From the NCBI GenBank assembly GCA_902624785.1, contig CACNYU010000011.1:1-37135 (forward strand): DNA of 37,135 nt. Direction: 5' to 3'. Origin of the DNA: an uncultured Prochlorococcus sp. (GTDB lineage Bacteria; Cyanobacteriota; Cyanobacteriia; PCC-6307; Cyanobiaceae). Made by a program: the position numbers and the translations under genes. Positions 1 through 8,692 of the stretch are shown here, in pieces (position 1 is the stretch's first letter; each line of letters begins with the position of its first letter). The notes beneath the pieces are model-generated. The model saw nothing but the letters and a program-made list of their open reading frames with translations. It did not search any database and was not told where the DNA came from.

Positions 1-24
1 TTCATAATTTAATTAATTAAGAAA

Positions 25-213
25 ATGAATTCAGGAATATCAAATAAAGTATTTATATACTTACATACAAAATTAGGTTTAAGTTACCCTACAATCCATT
101 TGGGAATTAAATTATCTATTAGAAACAATATATCATTACCATTGGCATTATGGAGTTATAACTTAATAACAACTGATGAACTCAGTAAATTCTATGATTT
201 TTTATGGAGCTAA
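25..213 (+). CDS. DUF2949 family small protein
   Basis: A 62-aa protein of unknown function. The C-terminal half (LPLALWSYNLITTDELSKFY, followed by a DFLW end) matches the core I know from the cyanobacterial DUF2949 family, where a Leu-Pro-x-x-Leu-Trp-x-Tyr-Gly/Asn-Leu-Ile stretch is followed by a short acidic helix ending in Asp-Trp/Leu. The length is normal for the family. There is no signal peptide or membrane segment, so it is probably cytosolic. It is followed on the same strand by DUF3038 and DUF4335 genes, all cyanobacteria-restricted families, but an extended -10 promoter in the gap suggests those two are transcribed separately. The upstream end lies almost at the window edge, so its own promoter cannot be seen. 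Confidence 0.8.
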   Translation: MNSGISNKVFIYLHTKLGLSYPTIHLGIKLSIRNNISLPLALWSYNLITTDELSKFYDFLWS

Positions 214-224
214 TTATATTTTTC

Positions 225-233
225 TGTTATAAT
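225..233 (+). promoter_or_regulatory. Extended -10 promoter before the DUF3038 gene
   Basis: TG-T-TATAAT is a perfect extended -10 element (TGnTATAAT). Transcription would start near position 240, only about 11-17 nt before the ATA/ATC/ATT codons that open the DUF3038 reading frame and about 120 nt before its first ATG. No convincing -35 box is visible. The short spacing favours the upstream non-standard start for that gene. Seen in sequence; promoter activity is inferred. Confidence 0.55.
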
Positions 234-256
234 AAGTTTAATTAATTTAAATAATC

Positions 257-781
257 ATTTCTTTAATTTACTTTAATAAATCAATATCTAAAGCATCTAT
301 TGAAAGGTTAGATTTACTCTTATTAGCTTTAGAAACAATAGATTTAAATGGCTCTGAATCAATGTTAGCAATATCAAATAAACTTAATTTGCAGCATTTA
401 TTTCCCTCAAAAGTTTCAATATGGAAATTAAGATCTAATAATCCTATGAGGAAATCACATAGTGGTAATAAAATTAATATTGAGCAATTTGATGGTTTAA
501 TTAGAATTACTTCTGAAATGTCTAAATATCTATACCCATATATAAGAGCTATAGTTTCTTCCAAAGATAATCAAATAAATAAACCAGAACTTTGGAATGA
601 TTTTCAATATAGATTTATTGAATTAATTGAGGAGAGATTCAACACAGAAAGTATCATTGTTAAAAATCTTTTAAACTATAAATATAGTCAAGAATACTAC
701 AAGAAAATACTACTTACTTTATCTCTAGCTTCTTCTGATGAAGGATATAATAGATTAAAGTTTGTAATGGCTAATTTATAA
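257..781 (+). CDS. DUF3038 domain protein with a non-canonical start
   Basis: Unknown function; member of the cyanobacterial DUF3038 family. From the first ATG at 362 the protein would have 139 aa, but the frame stays open upstream to a stop at 248-250. The translated extension (ASIERLDLLLLALETIDLNG, just before the ATG) is exactly the conserved N-terminal helix of DUF3038, so the real protein should begin near 251-257 and have about 174 aa. No ATG, GTG or TTG exists there, only ATA, ATC and ATT codons; I chose ATT 257 as the most plausible. The rest of the family signature follows: a Phe-Pro-Ser-x-Val-x-x-Trp-x-Leu-Arg-x-x-Asn-Pro-x-Arg segment and a C-terminal helical region. The stop is one base before the DUF4335 ATG, indicating translational coupling. 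A sequencing indel is the main alternative explanation. Confidence 0.75.
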   Translation: MSLIYFNKSISKASIERLDLLLLALETIDLNGSESMLAISNKLNLQHLFPSKVSIWKLRSNNPMRKSHSGNKINIEQFDGLIRITSEMSKYLYPYIRAIVSSKDNQINKPELWNDFQYRFIELIEERFNTESIIVKNLLNYKYSQEYYKKILLTLSLASSDEGYNRLKFVMANL

Positions 782-782
782 A

Positions 783-1397
783 ATGTTTCAGAATAAATAT
801 TCTTTTAATCAGTCTTCTACAGAGCTTGTAATATCTGGATTGCCAGATTATTCCAATAATGATAAAAAAGACAATATCTCTATAATTTCTAGCTGGAAAC
901 TTTCAATAATAAATCAACCTGAAATAGAAGGTAGTATTGATCATTTAAGGTGTGTAATTAGAGCTTTTTACAAATGTGCAGCATTGTCTTTGTTAGATCG
1001 AGAAGAAAAGGTTGAGTCTGAACTGATTAATTTAAATCTTGATAAGAGTGGAAACTATAGAATTATTCTTAAAAGTACTAAACCAAATGTAAAACCCCTC
1101 AAATTAAATATAGGCTACGCGGAATTTTCAGACATAATTAATTGTTTTGATCAATTAAAAAACTTTAATAAAATTAAAATTGATTTCAATGAATTGTTGC
1201 CTAATATAAAAAAGAAAAGTTTTTTTTCTTTTGATATAAACAAATTTTCTAATACTATTATTCCTCCTTTTTTAGCCTTATTTACCATATCCATATTTAC
1301 ATTTATAAGCGTTTATTTTTATGAAAACAAAGACTCTCGAAATAAAAATATCTCCATAATTAGCAATATCCCAAATATTATGATAAAAATAAAATAA
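783..1397 (+). CDS. DUF4335 domain protein
   Basis: A 204-aa protein matching the cyanobacterial DUF4335 pattern: an N-terminal beta segment (YSFNQSSTELVISGLPDYS), a central region with Ile-Ser-Ile-Ile-Ser-Ser-Trp-Lys-Leu-Ser-Ile, a helix carrying IEGSIDHLRCVIRAFYKCAA, then a beta-rich part and an Asp-Gln-Leu ending near residue 125. A hydrophobic segment at about residues 160-180 (FSNTIIPPFLALFTISIFTF) predicts one C-terminal membrane anchor, followed by a short basic tail. It starts one base after the DUF3038 stop; the DUF3038-DUF4335 pairing is a recurrent cyanobacterial neighbourhood, which suggests the two act together. The biochemical role is unknown. Confidence 0.75.
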   Translation: MFQNKYSFNQSSTELVISGLPDYSNNDKKDNISIISSWKLSIINQPEIEGSIDHLRCVIRAFYKCAALSLLDREEKVESELINLNLDKSGNYRIILKSTKPNVKPLKLNIGYAEFSDIINCFDQLKNFNKIKIDFNELLPNIKKKSFFSFDINKFSNTIIPPFLALFTISIFTFISVYFYENKDSRNKNISIISNIPNIMIKIK

Positions 1398-1464
1398 TTA
1401 ATTATTTTTAAATATTTAATAAAGTTTAAGTTAAATTTTTCATTTCATTAAGGGCTTATTTAAA

Positions 1465-1818
1465 ATGCCATTGTTAAAAAATAAATCAAAACAATATTTA
1501 TTTAAAAATAAGTTAAATACAAGACTTAAATCAAAAAAAGAACTTATAAAAGAATCTTTCTTTATGATGATTTTTGGTTTTTTTTTACTATTTATAAATT
1601 ATTTAATTCCAAAAAAAATATTTTTAATATCCTCTTTCAAAGGGAATTTAATTGGTATACTAAGTAGCTTATTTGAAATGTTAATTTACTCGATAGAAAT
1701 ATTAATAGTATTATTCATTTGTTTTACTCTTTTAATCTCTATATTTTTTATTCTTGGAAGTATTAATCGAATTATTAAAGTAATAAAACCTACATCAAAA
1801 AAACTTAGAGTTCGATAG
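1465..1818 (+). CDS. Hypothetical two-TM membrane protein
   Basis: A 117-aa protein I do not recognise. It has a Lys-rich N-terminus (about 30 residues with 10 Lys/Arg), a first hydrophobic helix at about 31-49 (ESFFMMIFGFFLLFINYLI), a second at about 75-97, and a short basic C-terminus ending LRVR. Both ends being positive predicts a hairpin with both termini in the cytoplasm. The ATG at 1465 lies 67 bp after the DUF4335 stop. It converges on a 53-aa peptide gene with only two bases between the stop codons, so there is no room for a conventional terminator. Probably a Prochlorococcus-lineage protein. Confidence 0.55.
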   Translation: MPLLKNKSKQYLFKNKLNTRLKSKKELIKESFFMMIFGFFLLFINYLIPKKIFLISSFKGNLIGILSSLFEMLIYSIEILIVLFICFTLLISIFFILGSINRIIKVIKPTSKKLRVR

Positions 1819-1820
1819 TA

Positions 1821-1982
1821 CTAAATTGGTTGCATCAAACCTCCGCTGCCAGAATCAGAATCGTCATCATCATTTTCTGTTTCAAAACCTAATAAAGCAA
1901 CAGCACCAACTGCAACTGAGGATATTAATATAATGTAAGCAAATATTGGAGTCTGTGCTCCTATATCGATGTATTCACCCAT
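1821..1982 (-). CDS. 53-aa single-pass membrane peptide with acidic tail
   Basis: Translating the minus strand from the ATG at 1982 gives 53 residues. An N-terminal MGEYIDIGAQTP is followed by one hydrophobic helix at about residues 13-32 (FAYIILISSVAVGAVALLGF), then a strongly acidic segment containing four consecutive Asp, a Ser/Gly linker and a LMQPI end. The design (short lumenal or periplasmic head, one TM helix, charged tail) resembles the low-molecular-mass subunits of thylakoid complexes, but I cannot assign it to a named photosystem, cytochrome b6f or NDH-1 subunit. Codon use and clean domain structure argue that it is a real gene. It lies directly downstream of mfd on the same strand, 70 bp away. 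Confidence 0.6.
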   Translation of the reverse strand: MGEYIDIGAQTPIFAYIILISSVAVGAVALLGFETENDDDDSDSGSGGLMQPI

Positions 1983-2052
1983 GCAATTTAAGATTTGTAT
2001 TAAGCTAACCTAAATAAATCATTTTTGGGTTAATTGAATATTTTTTTAATAA

Positions 2053-5000
2053 TTAGATTTTAATTTCATGTGCCAAAAGCTTTTCAACTGATATAGACAT
2101 AATACTAAACCAATTAATTAGATTTTCTATTTGTATTTGGGTATCGAGCACTCCTAAACCGCGAATAATTATCGTAGAACTTTCACCTTCATTTTCACTT
2201 TGAAATACAAATTTATTTTGAATATTTGTAGGCAATTCTTCTTTAAGGTGTTTAAAAGCATTAATTTTCATTCTCGTAATTAATATTATGTTTGGCTTTT
2301 TAAGTTTTATGCTGTAAAAGCCACATTTCTTTGCTAATAACTTCAATTTCATAATTAGAAGTAAAGACTCAACTGGTTCTGGTATTAATCCATACCTATT
2401 TACCCAATCAGTTGCTAATTCTGTTAATTGTTCATTATTTTGGCAAGTTGTTATGTTTTTATATGCCTCAAGTTTTTCTTCTCTATTTGAAATCCAAGTG
2501 CCGGGAATAAAGGCATTAACTGGTAAATCTACTTGCGTATCTTTCACCTCTGGTATTTCTTTACCATTTAAATCTGATATGGCTTCTTGAAGCATCTCCA
2601 TATATAAGTCATATCCAATATTATTTACTTGTCCACTTTGCGCTTCACCAAGTAGGCTTCCAACTCCTCTAATTTCCATATCCTTCATCGCAAGCTGATA
2701 TCCGCTCCCTAATTCAGAAAAATCCTTTATAGCTTTTAATCTATGTTTCGAGGCTTCATTGATTTTGTTTATATTCGGATAAAATAACCAAGCATGTGCC
2801 TGTACACCGCTTCTTCCTACTCGACCTCTTAACTGATAAAGCTGAGATAAACCAAATTTGTGAGCATCTTCAATAATGATAGTATTTACTTTTGGAATAT
2901 CTAAGCCGCTCTCAATTATTGTGGTGCAAATCATTAAATCTACTTCACCGTTATTAAATTTTATCATCGCATTTTCTAAGTCATTTTCATTCATTTGACC
3001 ATGAGCAATTATAAATTTTAAATCATGGAACATATTTTTTAACTTTTCAATAGCTTGTTCTATGTCTGTTATTCGTGGTAGTACATAAAATATCTGTCCC
3101 CCTCTATCAAGTTCTTGGCTAATTGCAGTTCTAATTACATCAGTATCAATTTCAGATAAATATGTCTTAATAGATCTCCTAGATGGAGGAGGTGTCTCTA
3201 TAAGACTCATTTGTCTAATCCCTGAAAGACTCATGTATAAAGTTCTTGGAATAGGTGTTGCGGTTAGAGTTAATACATCAATATTCCTCTTAATTTTTTT
3301 AATTTTTTCTTTTTGTTTAACTCCAAATCTTTGTTCTTCATCAATAACTAGTAAACCTAAATTCTTTATATTAATTTCTTTACCTAATATTTGATGTGTC
3401 GAAACAAGTAGATCTACCGTATTGTTAATCAATCCTTTAAGAATTTCTTTTCTTTCTGATTCCTTTTTGAATCTATTCAATAGTGATATTTTTATGGGAT
3501 ATGGAGAAAATCTATTACTAATAGTTTTCCAATGTTGCTGTGCGAGAATTGTAGTTGGTGCCAATAATATTACTTGTTTACCTGATGTAATAGCCTTGAA
3601 AATTGCTCTTATGGCAACTTCTGTTTTTCCATATCCAACATCTCCACAAATTAATCTATCCATAGGAATATTTTTTTCCATATCACTCTTGATATCATTT
3701 ACAGCCTTTATTTGATCAGGAGTTGGTTGATGTGGAAATGATTCTTCTAATTCATTTTGCCAAGGCCCATCCTGAGGATATGCATATCCCTTTAATTTTT
3801 CTCTTTCAGCATAAAGTTTTAAAAGATCTATTGCTATTTTCTTAATGGCCTTTTTATTTTTCTCTTTTACTTTTTGCCATTCGATTCCACCTAATTTATT
3901 AATTTTAGGTTTTACATTTCCAGATGATCTATATTTGTTAATACTGCCAAGTTGATCAGCTGCGACACTTATCTTTCCATCCAAATATTGAATAACTAAA
4001 TAATCTCTAGATTCTCCTATAAAATTAATTTTTTCTATTTTAAGAAATTTACCAATTCCATGATTTTTATGAACAATATAATCACCTGGATTTATTTTAT
4101 TTAGATTTATTTTAGATGTAATACTTTTATTTCTTTTTCTGATAAAAAAATTCTTGAAAAGACTTTGCTGGCCATATAATTCTTTGTCTGTAAATACTTT
4201 TAATTTCCATATAGGTAAGTAGAACCCATCAATTTCGTAATCATTTTTCTTTTTTATTATTATCGGTATTAAATCTTTTATTAATTTTTGAGATTTATTT
4301 ATATTAGATGAATTTTCAAGATGAAATGTATTTACTTTATTTTCAAATAAGAGTGATTTTGTTCTTAAAGGTTGGGCTGTAATAATCCAAACTTTGTCAT
4401 TGTTATTAATACAGTTAATTATTTCTTTCGAAATTTTGCTTAGATTCTTTAAAGGTGAAGTAATAATTTTATCTGACAATAAAAACTTATTTTTGCTGTT
4501 TACCTTAGACTCAAACTCATATAAATTAATTTTAAAGAAATTAAGAAATCTTTTATATATCTCTTCTTCTTTTTTATATAAATTTTGCGCTAATTTTTTA
4601 TTTATATGATTATTTTCTAAGATTTTATTAATAATTTTATAGTTATTTTTAAAATTTTGTTCTGAATCATAAAACCAATTTTTCGTAAACTTTTTACATT
4701 CTTCCAATTCATCAAATATTACTAATGATCGATTATCAATAAAATCAATTATGTTTGAAGGCTCTTTTTCAATTAATCCTAAAAATCTATCTAGATTTGA
4801 TCTATTATTATTTGTATCAAGGTTAAAATCATTTTTAATTGATAAATGTTTAAGTTCTTTTATTATCTTTTGAAAAGATCCACAATGAGAAATATTTATA
4901 TTACTAATGGTATCTAATGTCTTTTGTGTAGATGGGTCATATTCTCTTATCTTTTCAATATTATTATCAAAAAATTCTATTCTTATTGGTACTTCATTAT

Positions 5001-5577
5001 TTACTGCAAATATATCAACAATATCTCCTCTTCTACTCCACTGACCTTCAGTAGTTGTAATTTCTTCTTTACTATACCCTAGATCAGTTAACTTTTTTGT
5101 TAGTTCTACTAATTCTAAATTATCCCCTTTTTTTAAATTAAAATTTGAATCGCTAAAGTATTTATTATTCAACAAATGTGGTTGTAATGATCTTTCTGTT
5201 GTAATTAAAATATTTCTTGATGAATTGTGATCTTCATTTTTATTAAGCAATTTACTAATAATATTTAATTGTGAATATTCAACTTCACTTGACTTACTTC
5301 TCTCCTCATAAGGTAAATTTTCGTTTGGTGGATAATATAGAACCTCATTATTATTTATGCTTTCAAAGTATCCATACCATTTATATGCTATTTCTGTATT
5401 TGAACATATCAATAATATATTTTTGTTCTCTTTATTTGCAATACTATTTATTAGCAAGGCTTTTGCATATCTACTCGAACCAATAATATTTATTTCCTTA
5501 TTTTTGTTTAATCTTTCTATTAATTGATTTGTTACTTGAGAATTAGAAATATAATTAACTATTGATTTAAGACTCAT
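2053..5577 (-). CDS. mfd: Transcription-repair coupling factor Mfd
   Basis: An ATP-dependent DNA translocase that removes RNA polymerase stalled at lesions and recruits UvrA. The 1174-aa length is normal. Visible domains in order: an N-terminal UvrB-like module with the RRGDIVDIF segment at about residue 180; the RNA-polymerase-interacting domain (GDYIVHKNHGIGKF, about 495-508); RecG-like helicase domains with Walker A GDVGYGKT (about 643-650) and a DEEQ box (about 744-748); motif VI RGRVGRSGVQ (about 914); and the C-terminal TRCF domain. It stands alone on the minus strand, separated by 72 bp from the divergent TerC-family gene, so that gap must hold both promoters. Start ATG 5577 gives the expected N-terminus. 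No damage to key motifs is seen. Confidence 0.97.
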   Translation of the reverse strand: MSLKSIVNYISNSQVTNQLIERLNKNKEINIIGSSRYAKALLINSIANKENKNILLICSNTEIAYKWYGYFESINNNEVLYYPPNENLPYEERSKSSEVEYSQLNIISKLLNKNEDHNSSRNILITTERSLQPHLLNNKYFSDSNFNLKKGDNLELVELTKKLTDLGYSKEEITTTEGQWSRRGDIVDIFAVNNEVPIRIEFFDNNIEKIREYDPSTQKTLDTISNINISHCGSFQKIIKELKHLSIKNDFNLDTNNNRSNLDRFLGLIEKEPSNIIDFIDNRSLVIFDELEECKKFTKNWFYDSEQNFKNNYKIINKILENNHINKKLAQNLYKKEEEIYKRFLNFFKINLYEFESKVNSKNKFLLSDKIITSPLKNLSKISKEIINCINNNDKVWIITAQPLRTKSLLFENKVNTFHLENSSNINKSQKLIKDLIPIIIKKKNDYEIDGFYLPIWKLKVFTDKELYGQQSLFKNFFIRKRNKSITSKINLNKINPGDYIVHKNHGIGKFLKIEKINFIGESRDYLVIQYLDGKISVAADQLGSINKYRSSGNVKPKINKLGGIEWQKVKEKNKKAIKKIAIDLLKLYAEREKLKGYAYPQDGPWQNELEESFPHQPTPDQIKAVNDIKSDMEKNIPMDRLICGDVGYGKTEVAIRAIFKAITSGKQVILLAPTTILAQQHWKTISNRFSPYPIKISLLNRFKKESERKEILKGLINNTVDLLVSTHQILGKEINIKNLGLLVIDEEQRFGVKQKEKIKKIKRNIDVLTLTATPIPRTLYMSLSGIRQMSLIETPPPSRRSIKTYLSEIDTDVIRTAISQELDRGGQIFYVLPRITDIEQAIEKLKNMFHDLKFIIAHGQMNENDLENAMIKFNNGEVDLMICTTIIESGLDIPKVNTIIIEDAHKFGLSQLYQLRGRVGRSGVQAHAWLFYPNINKINEASKHRLKAIKDFSELGSGYQLAMKDMEIRGVGSLLGEAQSGQVNNIGYDLYMEMLQEAISDLNGKEIPEVKDTQVDLPVNAFIPGTWISNREEKLEAYKNITTCQNNEQLTELATDWVNRYGLIPEPVESLLLIMKLKLLAKKCGFYSIKLKKPNIILITRMKINAFKHLKEELPTNIQNKFVFQSENEGESSTIIIRGLGVLDTQIQIENLINWFSIMSISVEKLLAHEIKI

Positions 5578-5649
5578 AAGTATTTTATTACCTTGATTAG
5601 AAAATAATTTTACATTATATTAGATTTTGATTGACTGTGAAAATATTTA

Positions 5650-6357
5650 ATGGATACGGCTTCGGTAAATTCTTTTATACCTACTCTTGATCAAATTGAT
5701 AGTTGGTCAGAAATTTTAACATTATTACCTATTTTAATAAGTCTAGAAATATTACTCTCAGCTGATAATGCTGTAGCTTTAGCTTCTTTAACAAAGTCAT
5801 TAAAAAATTCAACTGATAGAACTAAAGCTTTAAATATTGGCATAACAATTTCACTTGCATTTAGAATACTTCTTATATTGTTATCGAGTTTTTTATTAAA
5901 ATATTTTTTTATAAGAATATTTGCAGGTTTTTATTTAATATATTTATTTTTCTCTAACGTTACTTTAAAAAATAAGAAAATAGGTACTTCTGATGATGAT
6001 GAGCTCAATACTACAACTAATCGATTCTATTTCTTAAAAGTAGTAGCATTATTATCTATAACTGATTTGGCCTTTTCAATAGATAGCATTACTACCGCAG
6101 TAGCTATAAGTGATCAATATATATTAATTGTAACTGGAGCACTAATAGGTGTTATTGCTTTAAGGTTTACATCAGAGATATTTTTGAGACTTTTAGAATA
6201 TTTCATTAGGTTAGAAATGGCAGGATACATAGCTATCCTGATAATTGGAATAAAACTAATATTAAATACATTGGTAAAAGAAAATTTTTTACCAGATTAT
6301 TATTTTTATATACTAATTTTTACATCTTTTGTTTGGGGATTTTCTAAAAGAGAATAA
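5650..6357 (+). CDS. TerC-family integral membrane protein (possible Mn exporter)
   Basis: A 235-aa polytopic protein. The two TerC hallmark segments are present: EILLSADNAVALA at about residues 33-45 and DLAFSIDSITTAVAIS at about 138-153. These contain the acidic residues thought to bind metal in this family. About seven hydrophobic helices are visible. Family knowledge: TerC/Alx members were named for tellurium resistance, but several (E. coli Alx, Bacillus MeeF/MeeY) act in manganese efflux or metalation of exported proteins. A role in Mn homeostasis here is inference, helped by the paired UPF0016 genes 9 kb away. The TAA stop is directly followed by the fmt stop on the other strand, with zero intergenic bases. 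Confidence 0.88.
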   Translation: MDTASVNSFIPTLDQIDSWSEILTLLPILISLEILLSADNAVALASLTKSLKNSTDRTKALNIGITISLAFRILLILLSSFLLKYFFIRIFAGFYLIYLFFSNVTLKNKKIGTSDDDELNTTTNRFYFLKVVALLSITDLAFSIDSITTAVAISDQYILIVTGALIGVIALRFTSEIFLRLLEYFIRLEMAGYIAILIIGIKLILNTLVKENFLPDYYFYILIFTSFVWGFSKRE

Positions 6358-7338
6358 TTATATTTTTTCCCCTAATTTTAGATTTAATTGTTGAATTAAT
6401 TGATTTTTATTTGCTGTGTTCTTCCCTTCTAGTTTAATTTCTTTAATCAATAATGGTTCGGTTTTAGTAGATATAACTAACCCCTCATTTTTGAAAATAA
6501 CTAAAACCCTCCCAATGCCATTTGTGCCATTTTTTGTAAATTTTTTATCTAATTTATTTATTTCTACTTTACTCAATAATCTTACATTTAATATTTTTAG
6601 GATTTTCCCTTTATGAATTATATATGCATTAGGAAAAAATCCTTTCACTTTTCTTTTTATATTTTCAGCAAAGTCATTTAACTCTAATTTATAGTCTTCT
6701 TTATTAATCATTCTTGCATATTTAATTTCTCGATCTTTATTTCTCTGAGGTGATAATTTTAAATTTACAGCTTTAGGTTCCTTCTCAATTATTTCTAGGG
6801 TTTTATAAATTAAATTAGAAGAAAGAATACTTAATTTATGACTTAAAGTAAGTAAATTATCACTTTCATTTATTTCGATTTTTTCTTCTAATAGAAGATC
6901 ACCAGTATCTAATCCTTCATCCATTTTTATTATCCCAATCCCTGTAAAGGTATCACCTTTTAATATTGACCAATGAATTGGTGCAGCACCTCTCCATCTA
7001 GGTAACAGTGATGCATGAGCATTCCAACATCCATATTTTGGAATAGATAGTATTTCACTACTTAGAATCTTTCCATATGCTATCACTATAAAAACATCGC
7101 TTTGAAAAGATTTTAAGGTTTCAATAAAACTAGTATTATTTTTTATATTAATGGGAGTAAATACTGGAATATTATGATTTAGTGCAATCTTTTTAATTGG
7201 TGAGGCCATCATTTTACTACCTCTAGATCTTTTTTTATCTGGTTGAGTAATTACCGCAGATATTTTATGGTGTGAATCTATTAGTACTTTTAAAGATTCA
7301 ACAGAATAATCAGGAGTACCCCAAAAAATTATATTCAC
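6358..7338 (-). CDS. fmt: Methionyl-tRNA formyltransferase
   Basis: Formylates Met-tRNA on the initiator tRNA using 10-formyl-tetrahydrofolate. The 326-aa protein has the catalytic set at N106, H108 and D144 (NAHASLLPRWRG; EGLDTGDLLL), the same numbering as the E. coli enzyme. The N-terminal Rossmann formyltransferase domain starts MNIIFWGTPDYS, and the positively charged loop DKKRSRG at about 34-40 corresponds to the tRNA-contacting loop. The C-terminal OB-like domain (about 210-310) is present. Its ATG overlaps the tldE stop by four bases, so the two are co-translated. Confidence 0.96.
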   Translation of the reverse strand: MNIIFWGTPDYSVESLKVLIDSHHKISAVITQPDKKRSRGSKMMASPIKKIALNHNIPVFTPINIKNNTSFIETLKSFQSDVFIVIAYGKILSSEILSIPKYGCWNAHASLLPRWRGAAPIHWSILKGDTFTGIGIIKMDEGLDTGDLLLEEKIEINESDNLLTLSHKLSILSSNLIYKTLEIIEKEPKAVNLKLSPQRNKDREIKYARMINKEDYKLELNDFAENIKRKVKGFFPNAYIIHKGKILKILNVRLLSKVEINKLDKKFTKNGTNGIGRVLVIFKNEGLVISTKTEPLLIKEIKLEGKNTANKNQLIQQLNLKLGEKI

Positions 7339-8690
7339 GCGTCACCGGTGATTGATAATTCATTAACCCAAACATGTGGTGAAATGCCACTTGTGGTGAG
7401 ATATTGATTCTTTTCAATATTTATAATTTCTTTAAGTAAAGTCTTAAAATCACCAGCAATTGTAGCAGCCTCTATTGAGATTCTTTTGCCTCCTTCACAA
7501 ATCCATCCATCGAAAGGAAGAGAGAATGATCCTTGACTTGCTTTAACTCCCGCATGAATAGCATTAAGTTCTTCTACATAAATGTATTTTCCTAAATAAT
7601 CCTTATGATTTAAATCTATATCCTCTGATAATACATTTTCTGATCTTTCTACTACTATCCAATCTGTGGACACTGAAACTTTTGATCCAAGACCAGCATG
7701 ACCAGTTGGTTTTGTTTTAAATATTCTTGCAGTTGATTCTGAATGTATAAAGTTTTCAAGCTTTCCTTTATTGATAAGACATAACTTCTGAGTTGGAGTA
7801 CCTTCACCATCAAAAGGCGCTGAAGAAATATTTTTTTCATGTAACCCATCATCAAAGACATTTAATAATGGATTAGCAATCATTTCACCAATAGAATCTT
7901 TATTCGAAATACTAACCCCATCAATAATACTTCTTGCATTAAACATTGAACTAAATGCATTTATTAAGGTGAGAAATGATTCAGGAGAAAAACAGATTTT
8001 ATATTTACCTGTTGCTATAGATGAATAGTTTAAATGGGAAATTGTTTTTTCTGCGGCTTCATCAATACAGGAATTAATATCTATATCTTCCAATCCATAT
8101 CCTATTTTCACAGATCCTGAACTTCTTGGTTTCCTATCATTTTCTTCTGCTCTTGCATATAGATATATTGCTGCTTGACTTTTTTCATAACTTCTATGTG
8201 CTCCATCGCTGTTAGCATAAACTCTTTTAAAAAAACTTTCTGATAAACCGTTATATGGAATTGTCTTTATCGCTTCATGTTTATTCAATAATTCTTTCTC
8301 TGCGATTCTTAATGTTTCTAGCAATTTCTTAATACCTACAGGAGTTCTTTTTTCTTCTTTTATATTTTTTATAGGATCTTTTGCTGATGGTGAAAAGTCT
8401 GTTAGTTCATTCTTATTACCATAATCTGAAGCTAAATTTGCTTGAAATAAAGCTTTCTTTAAACCCTTTTTACTTAAATCACTTGTTGTCGTAATACCTA
8501 CTAAATTCTTATTATTCCATACTCTTAATGTTAATACTTGTTTTTGAGAGGCTTTTAATTGTTTCGCAATACCTTTATCAACTTGTACTGAAAAATCATT
8601 TGAAAAACTTGCACCAAAATCCCATTTTTTTATATTTAATGATTCTGCGCTACTGGTTATAAAATTGGTAATTTCCTTTAAATCCCTCAT
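7335..8690 (-). CDS. tldE: TldE/PmbA-type metallopeptidase subunit
   Basis: The 451-aa partner of TldD. TldD-TldE heterodimers degrade or mature small peptides (for example microcin B17 precursor and CcdA in E. coli). Recognisable features are an N-terminal helical part, the NSDGAHRSYEKSQAAIYLYA segment near residue 160, and a C-terminal Gly-rich beta domain with FDGEGTPTQKLCLINKGKLE at about 294-313. As is usual for TldE, there is no HExxxH zinc motif, so catalysis depends on TldD. The gene starts two bases after the tldD stop and overlaps fmt by four bases, forming a tight tldD-tldE-fmt operon. Confidence 0.9.
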   Translation of the reverse strand: MRDLKEITNFITSSAESLNIKKWDFGASFSNDFSVQVDKGIAKQLKASQKQVLTLRVWNNKNLVGITTTSDLSKKGLKKALFQANLASDYGNKNELTDFSPSAKDPIKNIKEEKRTPVGIKKLLETLRIAEKELLNKHEAIKTIPYNGLSESFFKRVYANSDGAHRSYEKSQAAIYLYARAEENDRKPRSSGSVKIGYGLEDIDINSCIDEAAEKTISHLNYSSIATGKYKICFSPESFLTLINAFSSMFNARSIIDGVSISNKDSIGEMIANPLLNVFDDGLHEKNISSAPFDGEGTPTQKLCLINKGKLENFIHSESTARIFKTKPTGHAGLGSKVSVSTDWIVVERSENVLSEDIDLNHKDYLGKYIYVEELNAIHAGVKASQGSFSLPFDGWICEGGKRISIEAATIAGDFKTLLKEIINIEKNQYLTTSGISPHVWVNELSITGDA

Positions 8691-8692
8691 AA

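Noticed and set aside
362-364. ATG as the start of the DUF3038 protein
   Set aside because: It would cut off the conserved N-terminal helix encoded directly upstream in the same frame, and would leave about 120 nt of untranslated leader after the extended -10 promoter.
268-564. 98-aa ORF on the minus strand
   Set aside because: It is antisense to the DUF3038 gene, whose plus-strand translation matches a known family; the minus-strand product has no recognisable domain.
3422-3715. 97-aa plus-strand ORF inside mfd
   Set aside because: It lies opposite the Walker A and helicase motifs of mfd and has no independent support.
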